From: Sphingobium scionense
GTDB taxonomy: Bacteria; Pseudomonadota; Alphaproteobacteria; Sphingomonadales; Sphingomonadaceae
Direction: 5' to 3'
Assembly (NCBI RefSeq): GCF_014197035.1
Contig: NZ_JACIEU010000019.1
Location: 1 to 64,000 of the forward strand
DNA length: 64,000 nucleotides
The position numbers and the translations under genes are program-made. The notes beneath the pieces are model-generated. The model had not been told where the DNA came from. It saw only the letters and a program-made list of their open reading frames with translations, and did no database searches. How positions within the stretch are numbered: the first letter of the stretch is position 1; each line of letters opens with the position of its first letter. Shown here piece after piece: positions 43,698 through 51,049 of the stretch.

Positions 43698-44780
43698 TTG
43701 CCCGATATCGTCTTGGCCGATGCAACGCGCCGATCGGATGCGATTGCGATTGCGCGTGTGATCTGCATTCTGGGTGTCGTCTATGTCCATGCCTGGACCG
43801 GGCGTAACGGCCAGGATCTGGAGATGCTGCGTGGGTCCACGCAGGAGGGACTGCGCTGGGTGTTGATGGAGATTTTCGGCCGCAGCGCGGTGCCGCTGCT
43901 GGGCCTGATTTCCGGCTGGCTTGTCGGCGGGTCGGCGCGCACCCGCAATTGGTTCGATCATGTCGGGCGGAAGGCGCGGACGATATTGCTGCCGATGCTG
44001 CTGTGGAACGCCGTCGCCATCCTGCTGGTGTCGGGTGCTGCCTGGCTGCTGGGCCTGTCGGCGCCGCTCCCGCAATCGGGTGGCTGGATCGCCGAGGAAT
44101 TGTTCATCATCAACCGCAATCCGGACATCAATGTCCAGATGCCGTTCCTGCGTGATCTGTTCCTGTGCATGGTCGCGGCGCCGCTGCTGGTACGGCTGCC
44201 CAACTGGATGTTGATGGCGGTCGCGCTGGTGGCGCTGTCGTGCCAGGTTGCGGGGCTTGGGCCGCCGGTGCTGATGCGGCCATCGATCCTGTTCTTCTTT
44301 ACCATCGGCATATTGGCGCGGCGCGAGGGCTGGGCGGATCGGGCGGCTGCGGTGCCACTGCTCGCGGCTTTATTGCCCTTTGGTCTGTTGATGAGTGCGC
44401 AACTCTATGTCTCGCTCAAGGCCGGGGCGGGGCTCGCGCCGTTGATGCTGGCGAGCCTAGACATGGCGGTGCGTATCGCGGCGTCGCTTTGCTTCTGGCG
44501 GCTGGCCTGGGCGCTGGCGGAAAGTCCTGCGCGCGGCCTGCTGATGCGGGTCGAGCCCTACGCCTTCTTCCTCTTCTGTGCCCATCTGATCCTGATCTGG
44601 CTGGGCGGTCCCGTGCTGGGCGCCCTGTTCGGGCCGCTGGGATCGCCGCTCTATCCGCTCTATCTGATCGCCCAGCCCCTCCTGGTGCTGGCGGTGGTGA
44701 TCCTGATCGGAAATCTGATGCAGCGCCTGTCGCCTACTCTCGCCGGGCTGCTAAGCGGCGGCCGGCTGGCCGCCACCTGA
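43698..44780 (+). CDS. Membrane acyltransferase (acyltransferase family 3)
   Basis: A 360-residue polytopic protein of the OafA/YrhL acyltransferase-3 family: RSDAIAIARVICILGVVYVHAWTG (helix with the catalytic-type His), GRSAVPLLGLISGWLVGGSARTRNWFDHVGRKARTILLPMLLWNAVAILLV, then about eight further hydrophobic helices. Members move acetyl or other acyl groups onto sugars or lipids at the inner membrane. A TTG start at 43698 with CAGGA at 7 bases fits best; the frame is open further upstream, but those residues overlap the 5' end of the divergent HerA gene and do not look like the family. No polysaccharide cluster is close, so the acceptor is unknown. Confidence 0.8.
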   Translation: MPDIVLADATRRSDAIAIARVICILGVVYVHAWTGRNGQDLEMLRGSTQEGLRWVLMEIFGRSAVPLLGLISGWLVGGSARTRNWFDHVGRKARTILLPMLLWNAVAILLVSGAAWLLGLSAPLPQSGGWIAEELFIINRNPDINVQMPFLRDLFLCMVAAPLLVRLPNWMLMAVALVALSCQVAGLGPPVLMRPSILFFFTIGILARREGWADRAAAVPLLAALLPFGLLMSAQLYVSLKAGAGLAPLMLASLDMAVRIAASLCFWRLAWALAESPARGLLMRVEPYAFFLFCAHLILIWLGGPVLGALFGPLGSPLYPLYLIAQPLLVLAVVILIGNLMQRLSPTLAGLLSGGRLAAT

Positions 44781-44784
44781 CGCA

Positions 44785-45789
44785 TCAGGCCAGTTCGCGG
44801 GCGCTGATCGCCTGCGCCGCCGCCATGGCGATTTCATAGCTGCGCTTGCGCGCCGCCGGATCGAAGATCTGGGCGGCGATGATGACCTCGTCCACGCCGG
44901 TACGTTTGATGAAGGCCGCCAGATCGCGCTCGACATCCGCCTGGATGCCGATGCTGGAGGCGTTGAGGACATCGGACAGCATTGCCCGCGCCTGCATCGG
45001 CAGGCTCTCATAATAGCCCGCTACCGGCGGTTGCAGCTTGCCGGGCTGGCCGGTGCGCAGGCGCACGAAGGCCTGTTGCATCGAACTGGCGACCAGTTCG
45101 GCCTCAGCTGCGTTGTCGGCGGCGAAGATATTATAGCCCGCCATGGCATAGGGGCGGTCAAGTTGGGCCGAAGGACGGAAGTCGCGGCGATAGATGGCCA
45201 GTGCCTCGTCCAGCGCGGCCGGCGCGAAATGAGAGGCAAAGGCGTAGGGCAGGCCGAGTGCGGCTGCCAGTTGCGCGCCGTAGAGGCTGGAGCCGAGAAT
45301 CCAGAGTGGGACATTGGCGCCTTCGCCGGGTGTGGCCTGAATGCCCAGCCGATCGTCGCCGGCGAAATAGGCCTGGAGTTCGAGCACGTCGCGGGGGAAC
45401 TGGTCGGCTCCGCCGCTGAGGTTGCGACGGATGGCCTGCGATACTTTCTGGTCCGAGCCGGGCGCGCGGCCAAGGCCCAGGTCGATGCGGCCGGGGAACA
45501 GCGCGTCGAGCGTGCCGAACTGCTCCGCAATCAGCAGCGGGGCGTGATTGGGCAGCATGATGCCGCCGGCGCCGATGCGGATGGATGAGGTCGCCTGGCC
45601 GATATGGGCAAGCACCACGGCCGTGGCCGCCGATGCGATGCCGGCCATGCCATGATGTTCGGCCACCCAGAGGCGGTGATAGCCCAGTGCTTCGACATGG
45701 GCAGCCAGGTCGGCGGCATCGGCAAGGGCAGCGGATATGTCACTGCCTTCACGGACAGGGACGAGGTCTAGGACGGAAAAGCGGGTCAT
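44785..45789 (-). CDS. LLM-class flavin-dependent oxidoreductase
   Basis: A 334-residue bacterial-luciferase-like monooxygenase: RFSVLDLVPVREGSDISAALADAADLAAHVEALGYHRLWVAEHHGMAGIASAATAVVLAHIGQAT, then IRIGAGGIMLPNHAPLLIAEQFGTLDALFPGRIDLGLGRAPGSD, typical of the group 1 LLM proteins with the MsnO8/YhbW layout. Such proteins bind FMN or F420 and oxidise a range of substrates; YhbW-type members have no known reaction. The start at 45789 (MTRFSVLD) matches family N-termini. Its stop is 4 bases from that of the converging acyltransferase gene. Regulation is not visible. Confidence 0.85.
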   Translation of the reverse strand: MTRFSVLDLVPVREGSDISAALADAADLAAHVEALGYHRLWVAEHHGMAGIASAATAVVLAHIGQATSSIRIGAGGIMLPNHAPLLIAEQFGTLDALFPGRIDLGLGRAPGSDQKVSQAIRRNLSGGADQFPRDVLELQAYFAGDDRLGIQATPGEGANVPLWILGSSLYGAQLAAALGLPYAFASHFAPAALDEALAIYRRDFRPSAQLDRPYAMAGYNIFAADNAAEAELVASSMQQAFVRLRTGQPGKLQPPVAGYYESLPMQARAMLSDVLNASSIGIQADVERDLAAFIKRTGVDEVIIAAQIFDPAARKRSYEIAMAAAQAISARELA

Positions 45790-45834
45790 GGCTGCCATAT
45801 GGGGCCATGGTCGGTTTTATTTCAATACTGAATT

Positions 45835-46266
45835 TCAGCCGGCGCGACCAAAGCCCTGCGGTTCGACGCGACGGCCGAAGGTGGGACGGCGGGCGACCAA
45901 GGGATTGGCATCCCGGTCGAGCAGCGCCATGGTCTCGGTAAAGCAGGGGCGCAGGGCCACTACGGTCTCGATCAGTTCGTCCGGGCTCTCGCGAAATTCG
46001 ACGCAGCGGCGTGCGACCATCTCGATCTCTTCGGCCATGGCGCTGAGCCGATGGGCACCGAACTGGGCCGATTCGCCCTTCAGCGTATGGGCCGGGCGGA
46101 CGAGGGAGACGGCATCGCGGTCGCGAAAGGCCTGCTCGATGGTGCCGATCGCCTTTTCACCATCTTCGCGAAAATAGCCCAGAATGCGCATGAAGGCCGT
46201 ACCCAACTCCGTGCGGGTTCGAGCAAAATCGTTCCAGTCCACCAGTTCGGTAGCGTGTTCGGGCAC
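45835..46266 (-). CDS. Hpt-domain phosphotransfer protein
   Basis: A 143-residue protein with one Hpt four-helix domain. The phosphorylated His is expected at residue 60 in RPAHTLKGESAQFGAHRLSAMAEEIE, the normal HxLKG motif. It begins with a helix (WNDFARTRTELGTAFMRILGYFREDG) that matches Hpt helix A and ends in a short unstructured basic tail. Hpt proteins pass phosphoryl groups between hybrid kinases and response regulators. No kinase or regulator gene is adjacent, so its partners must be elsewhere. It is a single gene between the LLM oxidoreductase and the tusA-like gene, all on the minus strand. Confidence 0.85.
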   Translation of the reverse strand: MPEHATELVDWNDFARTRTELGTAFMRILGYFREDGEKAIGTIEQAFRDRDAVSLVRPAHTLKGESAQFGAHRLSAMAEEIEMVARRCVEFRESPDELIETVVALRPCFTETMALLDRDANPLVARRPTFGRRVEPQGFGRAG

Positions 46267-46321
46267 CTGCGCACTCCTTTCCTGACGCTCGCGAGATTAG
46301 CGGGCGGGCGTAAACAGCCGG

Positions 46322-46558
46322 TTAAGCCGGCGCCTTGCTGAGCGCGAAACGCTGCGGGGAAAGGGCGGAAAATTGCCATCCATGCTGCTGCGCCAATGCC
46401 GCCAGTTCGCCAGACGCGATAGCATCGTCAGCATCGATCGTCACATGATCGGTATCGCGCATCGCCCGCGCGGCACGCAGGACGGGCCAGGGACATTTCA
46501 TGCCCCTGGCGTCGACGTGAAAGGGGGCGGCATCGATGCCGCCCGCCTCATTTGGCAT
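46322..46558 (-). CDS. TusA/SirA-family sulfur carrier protein
   Basis: A 78-residue protein with the TusA-type fold. The conserved motif CPWPVL with Cys22 carries the persulfide in TusA, and the pattern VDARGMKCPWPVLRAARAM...D, then a second strand AIASGELAALAQQHGWQF, fits the family. TusA-like proteins relay sulfur for tRNA thiolation or molybdenum cofactor work. The gene starts inside the end of der (overlap of 11 bases), so it is translated from the same message. Its role is assigned by family only. Confidence 0.85.
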   Translation of the reverse strand: MPNEAGGIDAAPFHVDARGMKCPWPVLRAARAMRDTDHVTIDADDAIASGELAALAQQHGWQFSALSPQRFALSKAPA

Positions 46559-47912
46559 AAGGGTTCTTGGCGCTGCGCAGGGTCAGGCGGACCGGCACGG
46601 CGCCAAAGCCCAGTTCCTTGCGGATGCCGTTCACCAGATAGCGGCGATAGCTCTCCGGCAGTTCGTCGAGCCGCGTGCCGAACAGCACGAACGTCGGCGG
46701 CCGCGTCTTGTTCTGGGTGATGTAGCGCAGCTTGATCCGCTTGCCGCCCGGGGCTGGCGGCGGATTGGCCTCCAGCGCGACCTCGAACCAGCGGTTGAGC
46801 ACGCCGGTCGAAATACGCTGCGACCAAGCGGTGCGGGTTTCGAAGGCGACCTTGATGAGGTCGTCCAAACCCTTTCCGGTGGCGGCCGACACGGTCATGA
46901 TCGGCACGCCGCGCACCTGCGCCAGCCCGTCGAACAGCGCCTGCTTGATGCCCTGATAGAGCGCCGAGCCATGCTCGACCGTGTCCCATTTGTTGAGCGC
47001 GACGACGAGCGCGCGGCCTTCTTCCAGCACCTTGTCGGCGATGCGCAGATCCTGCGCTTCAAGCCCACGGGTGGCATCGAGCAGCAGTACCACGACCTCG
47101 GCGAAGTTCACGGCGTTCAGGCCATCGGACACGGCCAGCTTTTCCAGCTTGTCCTGCACCTTGGCGCGCTTGCGCATGCCGGCGGTGTCGATCAGCCGGA
47201 CCGGGCGTTCCTCGCCCTCATCATTGGTCCACATCCAGTCGACGGCGATGCTGTCACGGGTGATGCCCGCTTCCGGACCAGTGAGCAGGCGGTTCTCGCC
47301 AAGCAGCCGGTTGATGAGGGTCGATTTGCCAGCATTGGGACGGCCGACGATGGCGAGCTTGAGCGGGGCGCTCTCCTCGTCCTCGTAAAATTCCTTCTCA
47401 TGCTCCTCGCCATCCTCGCGTTCGAGATGGGGAAGCAGAGCCTGGAACAGGTCGGCCAGGCCCTGGCCATGTTCGGCGGAGAAGGGAATGGGTTCACCCA
47501 GGCCCAGCACGAAGGCTTCCATGACGCCGGCTTCGGTCGATTTGCCCTCGGCCTTGTTGGCGACCAGGATCACCGGGGCGTCGCCCTCGCGCAGCCAGCG
47601 GGCGATTTCCTCGTCCAGCGGCGTGATGCCGGCGCGTGCATCGACCATGAACAGGGCGACGTCGCAATTTTCGACGGCGGCCTGGGTCTGCATCCGCATG
47701 CGGCCGGGCAGGCTGTGGGGATCTTCGTCCTCATAGCCTGCCGTGTCGATGATGGTGAATTCGAGGCCCAGAAGATGAGCCTCGCCCTCACGCCGGTCAC
47801 GGGTAACGCCGGGCTGGTCATCGACCAGAGCCAGCTTTTTCCCGACTAGGCGGTTGAACAGGGTGGACTTGCCCACATTGGGCCGCCCGACAATAGCAAC
47901 TGTGGGCAGCAT
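46548..47912 (-). CDS. der: Ribosome-associated GTPase Der (EngA)
   Basis: A 454-residue GTPase with two tandem G domains, unique to Der. The first has GRPNVGKSTLFNRLVG and DTAGYED, the second GRPNAGKSTLINRLLG, DTAGMRKRAK and NKWD. The first-domain NKAE and a C-terminal KH-like domain (RWFEVALEANPPPAPGGKRIKLRYITQNKTRPPTFVLF) complete the family pattern. Der is needed for assembly of the 50S ribosomal subunit. It is downstream of bamB with 32 bases between, and the order TPR-bamB-der is the conserved arrangement in proteobacteria. Confidence 0.97.
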   Translation of the reverse strand: MLPTVAIVGRPNVGKSTLFNRLVGKKLALVDDQPGVTRDRREGEAHLLGLEFTIIDTAGYEDEDPHSLPGRMRMQTQAAVENCDVALFMVDARAGITPLDEEIARWLREGDAPVILVANKAEGKSTEAGVMEAFVLGLGEPIPFSAEHGQGLADLFQALLPHLEREDGEEHEKEFYEDEESAPLKLAIVGRPNAGKSTLINRLLGENRLLTGPEAGITRDSIAVDWMWTNDEGEERPVRLIDTAGMRKRAKVQDKLEKLAVSDGLNAVNFAEVVVLLLDATRGLEAQDLRIADKVLEEGRALVVALNKWDTVEHGSALYQGIKQALFDGLAQVRGVPIMTVSAATGKGLDDLIKVAFETRTAWSQRISTGVLNRWFEVALEANPPPAPGGKRIKLRYITQNKTRPPTFVLFGTRLDELPESYRRYLVNGIRKELGFGAVPVRLTLRSAKNPYAK

Positions 47913-47944
47913 GATGAAGGCCCGTTTCCTTTCTATCGCTGCCC

Positions 47945-49294
47945 TTAACGCAGCGCCGTCAGCTTGCCGTCATCGGCAAGGATGTAGAGCATGTTGTTAG
48001 CGACGACGGGCGACAGAGACATGGATTTCTTCATGTTCACGTCCTGCTGGACGGTGCCAGTCGCCGGGTCGACATAGTTCATGTCGCCATGCGTGGATAC
48101 CAGAATCAGGCGACCGCCCGCAAGCACCGGGCCGGTCCAGCGAATCGCCTTGTCCTTCTTCTTTTCTTTCTGCCAGCGGCGCAGCTGGCTGATCCAGCGA
48201 ATCTTACCCGTGGCGCGGGCCACGCAGAGCAATTTGGCGTCGCTGGTGACGGCAAACACCCATTCACCCGCGATCCACGGGGTGGAGATGCCGGCAATGT
48301 TGATTTCCCACAGGCGCTGGCCGCTGGTAAGTTCATAGGAGGCCATGCGGCCACCCTGGCCGATCGCGAAGACGCGGCCACGATCGATTACCGGATTGGC
48401 GTCGATATCGGTCAGCGAAGCGACGGCGGTGGAGATGCTGGTGCGCGAAAGCGCATCGCCCCACAGGGTGCGGCCATTTTCATAGCGATAGGCGTTGATT
48501 TCGCCCGAGCTGTAGCCCGCGATCACGGTGCCTTGCGCAGCGGCAGGCGCCGCCACGCCGAAGATGCCTGTGACCTGCAACGTACCGCTGTCGGTCCACT
48601 GGGTCGCGCCGTCGCTCTGGTTTAGGGCGAAGATCTGATTGTCCTGGCCCATCACATAGACATGGCCATTTTCCAGCGTCGGGGCGCCGCGCAGCGGGCC
48701 GCCGGGATGAACCTTCCACCCGATCGAACCGTCGGCGACGTTCATCGATACGACGTCGCCCACGCCGGTGCTGGCGAACAGCTTGTCGCCCAGGACGCTG
48801 ACGCCGCCGCCGAAGAGGGCACGGCCATTGCCTTCGGCCGGAAGGCTGGTCTGCCACAATTTCTGGCCGGTGTTGGCGTCGAGCGCGATGACATGGGCGC
48901 CCGCGTCGATCACGAACAGCTTGCCACCGGCGATGACCGGCGAGGAGGCAAGACGCGCCTGCGGCGTGCTGCCCTCGATCGAACCGGTCCAAACCTGTTG
49001 CGGCGATGCGCCCAGCGCCAGATGGCCCATCGCCTTGGACGGATCGCCGCCCGGCTGCGACCATTGGTCATTGGCATAGGATTCGGGCAGGGTAACGGGC
49101 ACGTCGGCCAGGGTCGGATCGACCTCGATCCCCTGCTCGTTCGACAGGATCGAGGTGCGGTTGCCGACCACCGGGGTCTTGGGGCCGCCCTTCTTGCCGC
49201 CGACCACGCCGCAGCCCGCAAGCATCGCTACCAGGGCGACGGTGGTCAGGGTACGGCCCATCCGGCCGAATTTGGTGATGCTGTGCTTAGCCAT
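47945..49294 (-). CDS. bamB: Outer-membrane protein assembly factor BamB
   Basis: A 449-residue lipoprotein. It starts with a lipobox signal (VALVAMLAGCG; the lipidated Cys is residue 28) and carries an eight-bladed PQQ-type beta-propeller with repeats such as GKLFVIDAGAHVIALDANTGQKLWQTSL, DKLFASTGVGDVVSMNVADGSIGWKV and RVFAIGQGGRMASYELTSGQRLWEI. BamB is part of the BAM complex that inserts beta-barrel proteins into the outer membrane, and this genome region alone codes for three large TonB receptors. It is between the TPR gene and der on the same strand, 8 bases after the former. Confidence 0.93.
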   Translation of the reverse strand: MAKHSITKFGRMGRTLTTVALVAMLAGCGVVGGKKGGPKTPVVGNRTSILSNEQGIEVDPTLADVPVTLPESYANDQWSQPGGDPSKAMGHLALGASPQQVWTGSIEGSTPQARLASSPVIAGGKLFVIDAGAHVIALDANTGQKLWQTSLPAEGNGRALFGGGVSVLGDKLFASTGVGDVVSMNVADGSIGWKVHPGGPLRGAPTLENGHVYVMGQDNQIFALNQSDGATQWTDSGTLQVTGIFGVAAPAAAQGTVIAGYSSGEINAYRYENGRTLWGDALSRTSISTAVASLTDIDANPVIDRGRVFAIGQGGRMASYELTSGQRLWEINIAGISTPWIAGEWVFAVTSDAKLLCVARATGKIRWISQLRRWQKEKKKDKAIRWTGPVLAGGRLILVSTHGDMNYVDPATGTVQQDVNMKKSMSLSPVVANNMLYILADDGKLTALR

Positions 49295-49302
49295 GCGCTT
49301 GC

Positions 49303-50001
49303 TTATCCCTGTACCGGTTCGGCGGGCGTTTCGACCGCATCAATGCCCAATAGACCCGCCATCTGTCGCGCACGTGAACGGATCGACTGGGGCACATTCT
49401 CGTCCTTGGCCATGGCCGCGAACATCGGGCCGGCGAGTTCGGGCTTGCGCATCTTCATATAGGCGATGGCAACCAGTTCGCCGGCGCTGCCGAACCAGGG
49501 CGCGCCCTCGACCGCAAGCGGCTTGAGGCGATCGACCACCTGCTGCGGCTTGAGCGCGTCGAATTCGATCGTGGTCTGACGGATCAGGGCCAGGTCGCGA
49601 TAGGGCTGGTCGAGCGAACTGTCCGCCGCCATCGCTTTATAGGCTTCGATCGCGGCCTTGTTGTCGCCCTTGCGCGCCGCAAGGCCGGCCTTCACCAGCA
49701 GGGCGGAGGCGCGGTAGCCGGGCTGGCCGGCCTTGGCCAGCGCATCGATTTCCTTGGCGTCGGGCGTACCACCACCCGCGGCGGTGGTCAGCACCTTATC
49801 CATCTGCTCGGACACGGCTTGCGACTGGGTCTTGCTGTAATGCTGCCAGTAGAGCCAGCCACCGAAGGCGGCGAGGCCGACGATCAGCAGGACGGCCAGG
49901 GCACGGCCATAACGCTGCCAGAAGGTCAGGAGCTGGTCCTGGCGGACGGCGTCATCGACCTCGCGCATGAAGGCTTCGCTGTTTTGCGGCGTCAGGGCCA
50001 C
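49303..50001 (-). CDS. Membrane-anchored TPR protein (YfgM-like)
   Basis: A 232-residue protein with a cytosolic N-terminus (NSEAFMREVDDAVRQDQLLTFWQRYGRALAVLLIVGLAAFGGWLYWQHY), one transmembrane helix, and a periplasmic helical repeat domain of TPR type (SALLVKAGLAARKGDNKAAIEAYKAMAADSSLDQPYRDLALIRQT). This matches YfgM, which acts with the secretion chaperone PpiD and sits ahead of bamB in E. coli too. The operon is TPR > bamB > der > tusA-like on the minus strand. The role in protein export across the inner membrane is inferred from the family. Confidence 0.85.
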   Translation of the reverse strand: MALTPQNSEAFMREVDDAVRQDQLLTFWQRYGRALAVLLIVGLAAFGGWLYWQHYSKTQSQAVSEQMDKVLTTAAGGGTPDAKEIDALAKAGQPGYRASALLVKAGLAARKGDNKAAIEAYKAMAADSSLDQPYRDLALIRQTTIEFDALKPQQVVDRLKPLAVEGAPWFGSAGELVAIAYMKMRKPELAGPMFAAMAKDENVPQSIRSRARQMAGLLGIDAVETPAEPVQG

Positions 50002-50075
50002 GGGAATCTCCGAAAAATGGTCATTAGGGGCAGCCGGAAGGCGGGATCATTAGCGGCGTGGCAGAGACACGCAAA

Positions 50076-50948
50076 TCACTTTTTCGGGCGATAGACCTGA
50101 TCATCGCCCGGAAAGCTGCGATTGCGCACCTCTGCGGCATAGCTTTCCGCCGCCTGGCTGATCGTTTCCGCGAGGTTGGCATAGCGTTTCACAAAGCGGG
50201 CGGTGCGTTCGAACATGCCCAGCATGTCCTCCGCCACCAGCACCTGACCGTCGCAACGGGCCGAGGCGCCGATGCCGATCACGGGTATGTCGACGCTGGT
50301 CGTGATGATGTCGGCCAGTTCCTCCATCACCCCTTCGACCACCATGCCGAAGGCGCCGGCGGCCGCCACGGCCTTGGCATCGCCCAGGATCTTGGCATGT
50401 TCCTCCTGGCTCTTGCCACGTGCGCCATAGCCGCCCAGCGCGTTCACCGCCTGTGGCGTCAGGCCGATATGGGCCATCACCGGAATGCCGCGCTGGGTCA
50501 GGAAGCGGATCGTCTCGGCCATCGCCTCGCCGCCTTCCAGCTTGACGCCGGCGCAGCCGGTTTCGGCCATGACGCGGCTGGCGCTGGCAAAGGCCTGCTG
50601 GGGCGAAGCCTCGTAGGAGCCGAAGGGCATGTCGACCAGCACGACGCTGTGATAGCTGCCGCGCACCACGGCGGCGCCATGGGCGATCATCATGTCGAGC
50701 GTGACCGGCAAGGTGGACGGCAGGCCATAGATGACCTGCGCCAGCGAATCGCCGACCAGCAGCATGTCGCAATGCGGGTCGAGCAACTGCGCCTGACGCG
50801 CGGTATAGGCAGTCAGCATCACCAGCGGCTCGTCGGTCTTGCCCTCAAACTTGCGGCGCTGGATCTGCGGCACGGTCAGCCGCTTCATCGGCGCGGGCGT
50901 GGGGTTGGCGCGGCTGGTCGCGGTGTCGAGCGTGAAGGTCGTGGACAT
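50076..50948 (-). CDS. panB: 3-methyl-2-oxobutanoate hydroxymethyltransferase
   Basis: A 290-residue PanB enzyme, which transfers a hydroxymethyl group from methylene-tetrahydrofolate to 2-oxoisovalerate in pantothenate synthesis. Marks are EPLVMLTAYTARQAQLLDPHCDMLLVGDSLAQVIYGLPSTLPVTLDMMIAHGAAVVRG, then LVDMPFGSYEASPQQAFASASRVM, GVKLEGG, PVMAHIGLTPQAVNALGGYGARGK and PVIGIGASARCDGQVLVAEDMLGM. The length and all metal-binding residues (VGDS) look normal. It lies upstream of the TPR-bamB-der operon with 74 bases between, and downstream of the third TonB receptor gene. No panC or panD is close. Confidence 0.95.
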   Translation of the reverse strand: MSTTFTLDTATSRANPTPAPMKRLTVPQIQRRKFEGKTDEPLVMLTAYTARQAQLLDPHCDMLLVGDSLAQVIYGLPSTLPVTLDMMIAHGAAVVRGSYHSVVLVDMPFGSYEASPQQAFASASRVMAETGCAGVKLEGGEAMAETIRFLTQRGIPVMAHIGLTPQAVNALGGYGARGKSQEEHAKILGDAKAVAAAGAFGMVVEGVMEELADIITTSVDIPVIGIGASARCDGQVLVAEDMLGMFERTARFVKRYANLAETISQAAESYAAEVRNRSFPGDDQVYRPKK

Positions 50949-50990
50949 GGCCGCGCTCTACCGCAGCCCGGCGCGGCGTGCAAATGCCGG

Positions 50991-51029
50991 ACCGGCCGAA
51001 GCGGCATGATGTGCGCTCCGGCCGGTTTT
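50991..51029 (+). terminator. Possible hairpin terminator between panB and TonB receptor genes
   Basis: Arms ACCGGCCG (50991-50998) and CGGCCGGT (51019-51026) are a perfect 8-base inverted repeat, with TTTT on the right. The T-run is on the plus side although both flanking genes run on the minus strand, so its use as a terminator is doubtful. Confidence 0.3.
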
Positions 51030-51049
51030 GCTCTCTGCTCCCGATGCGA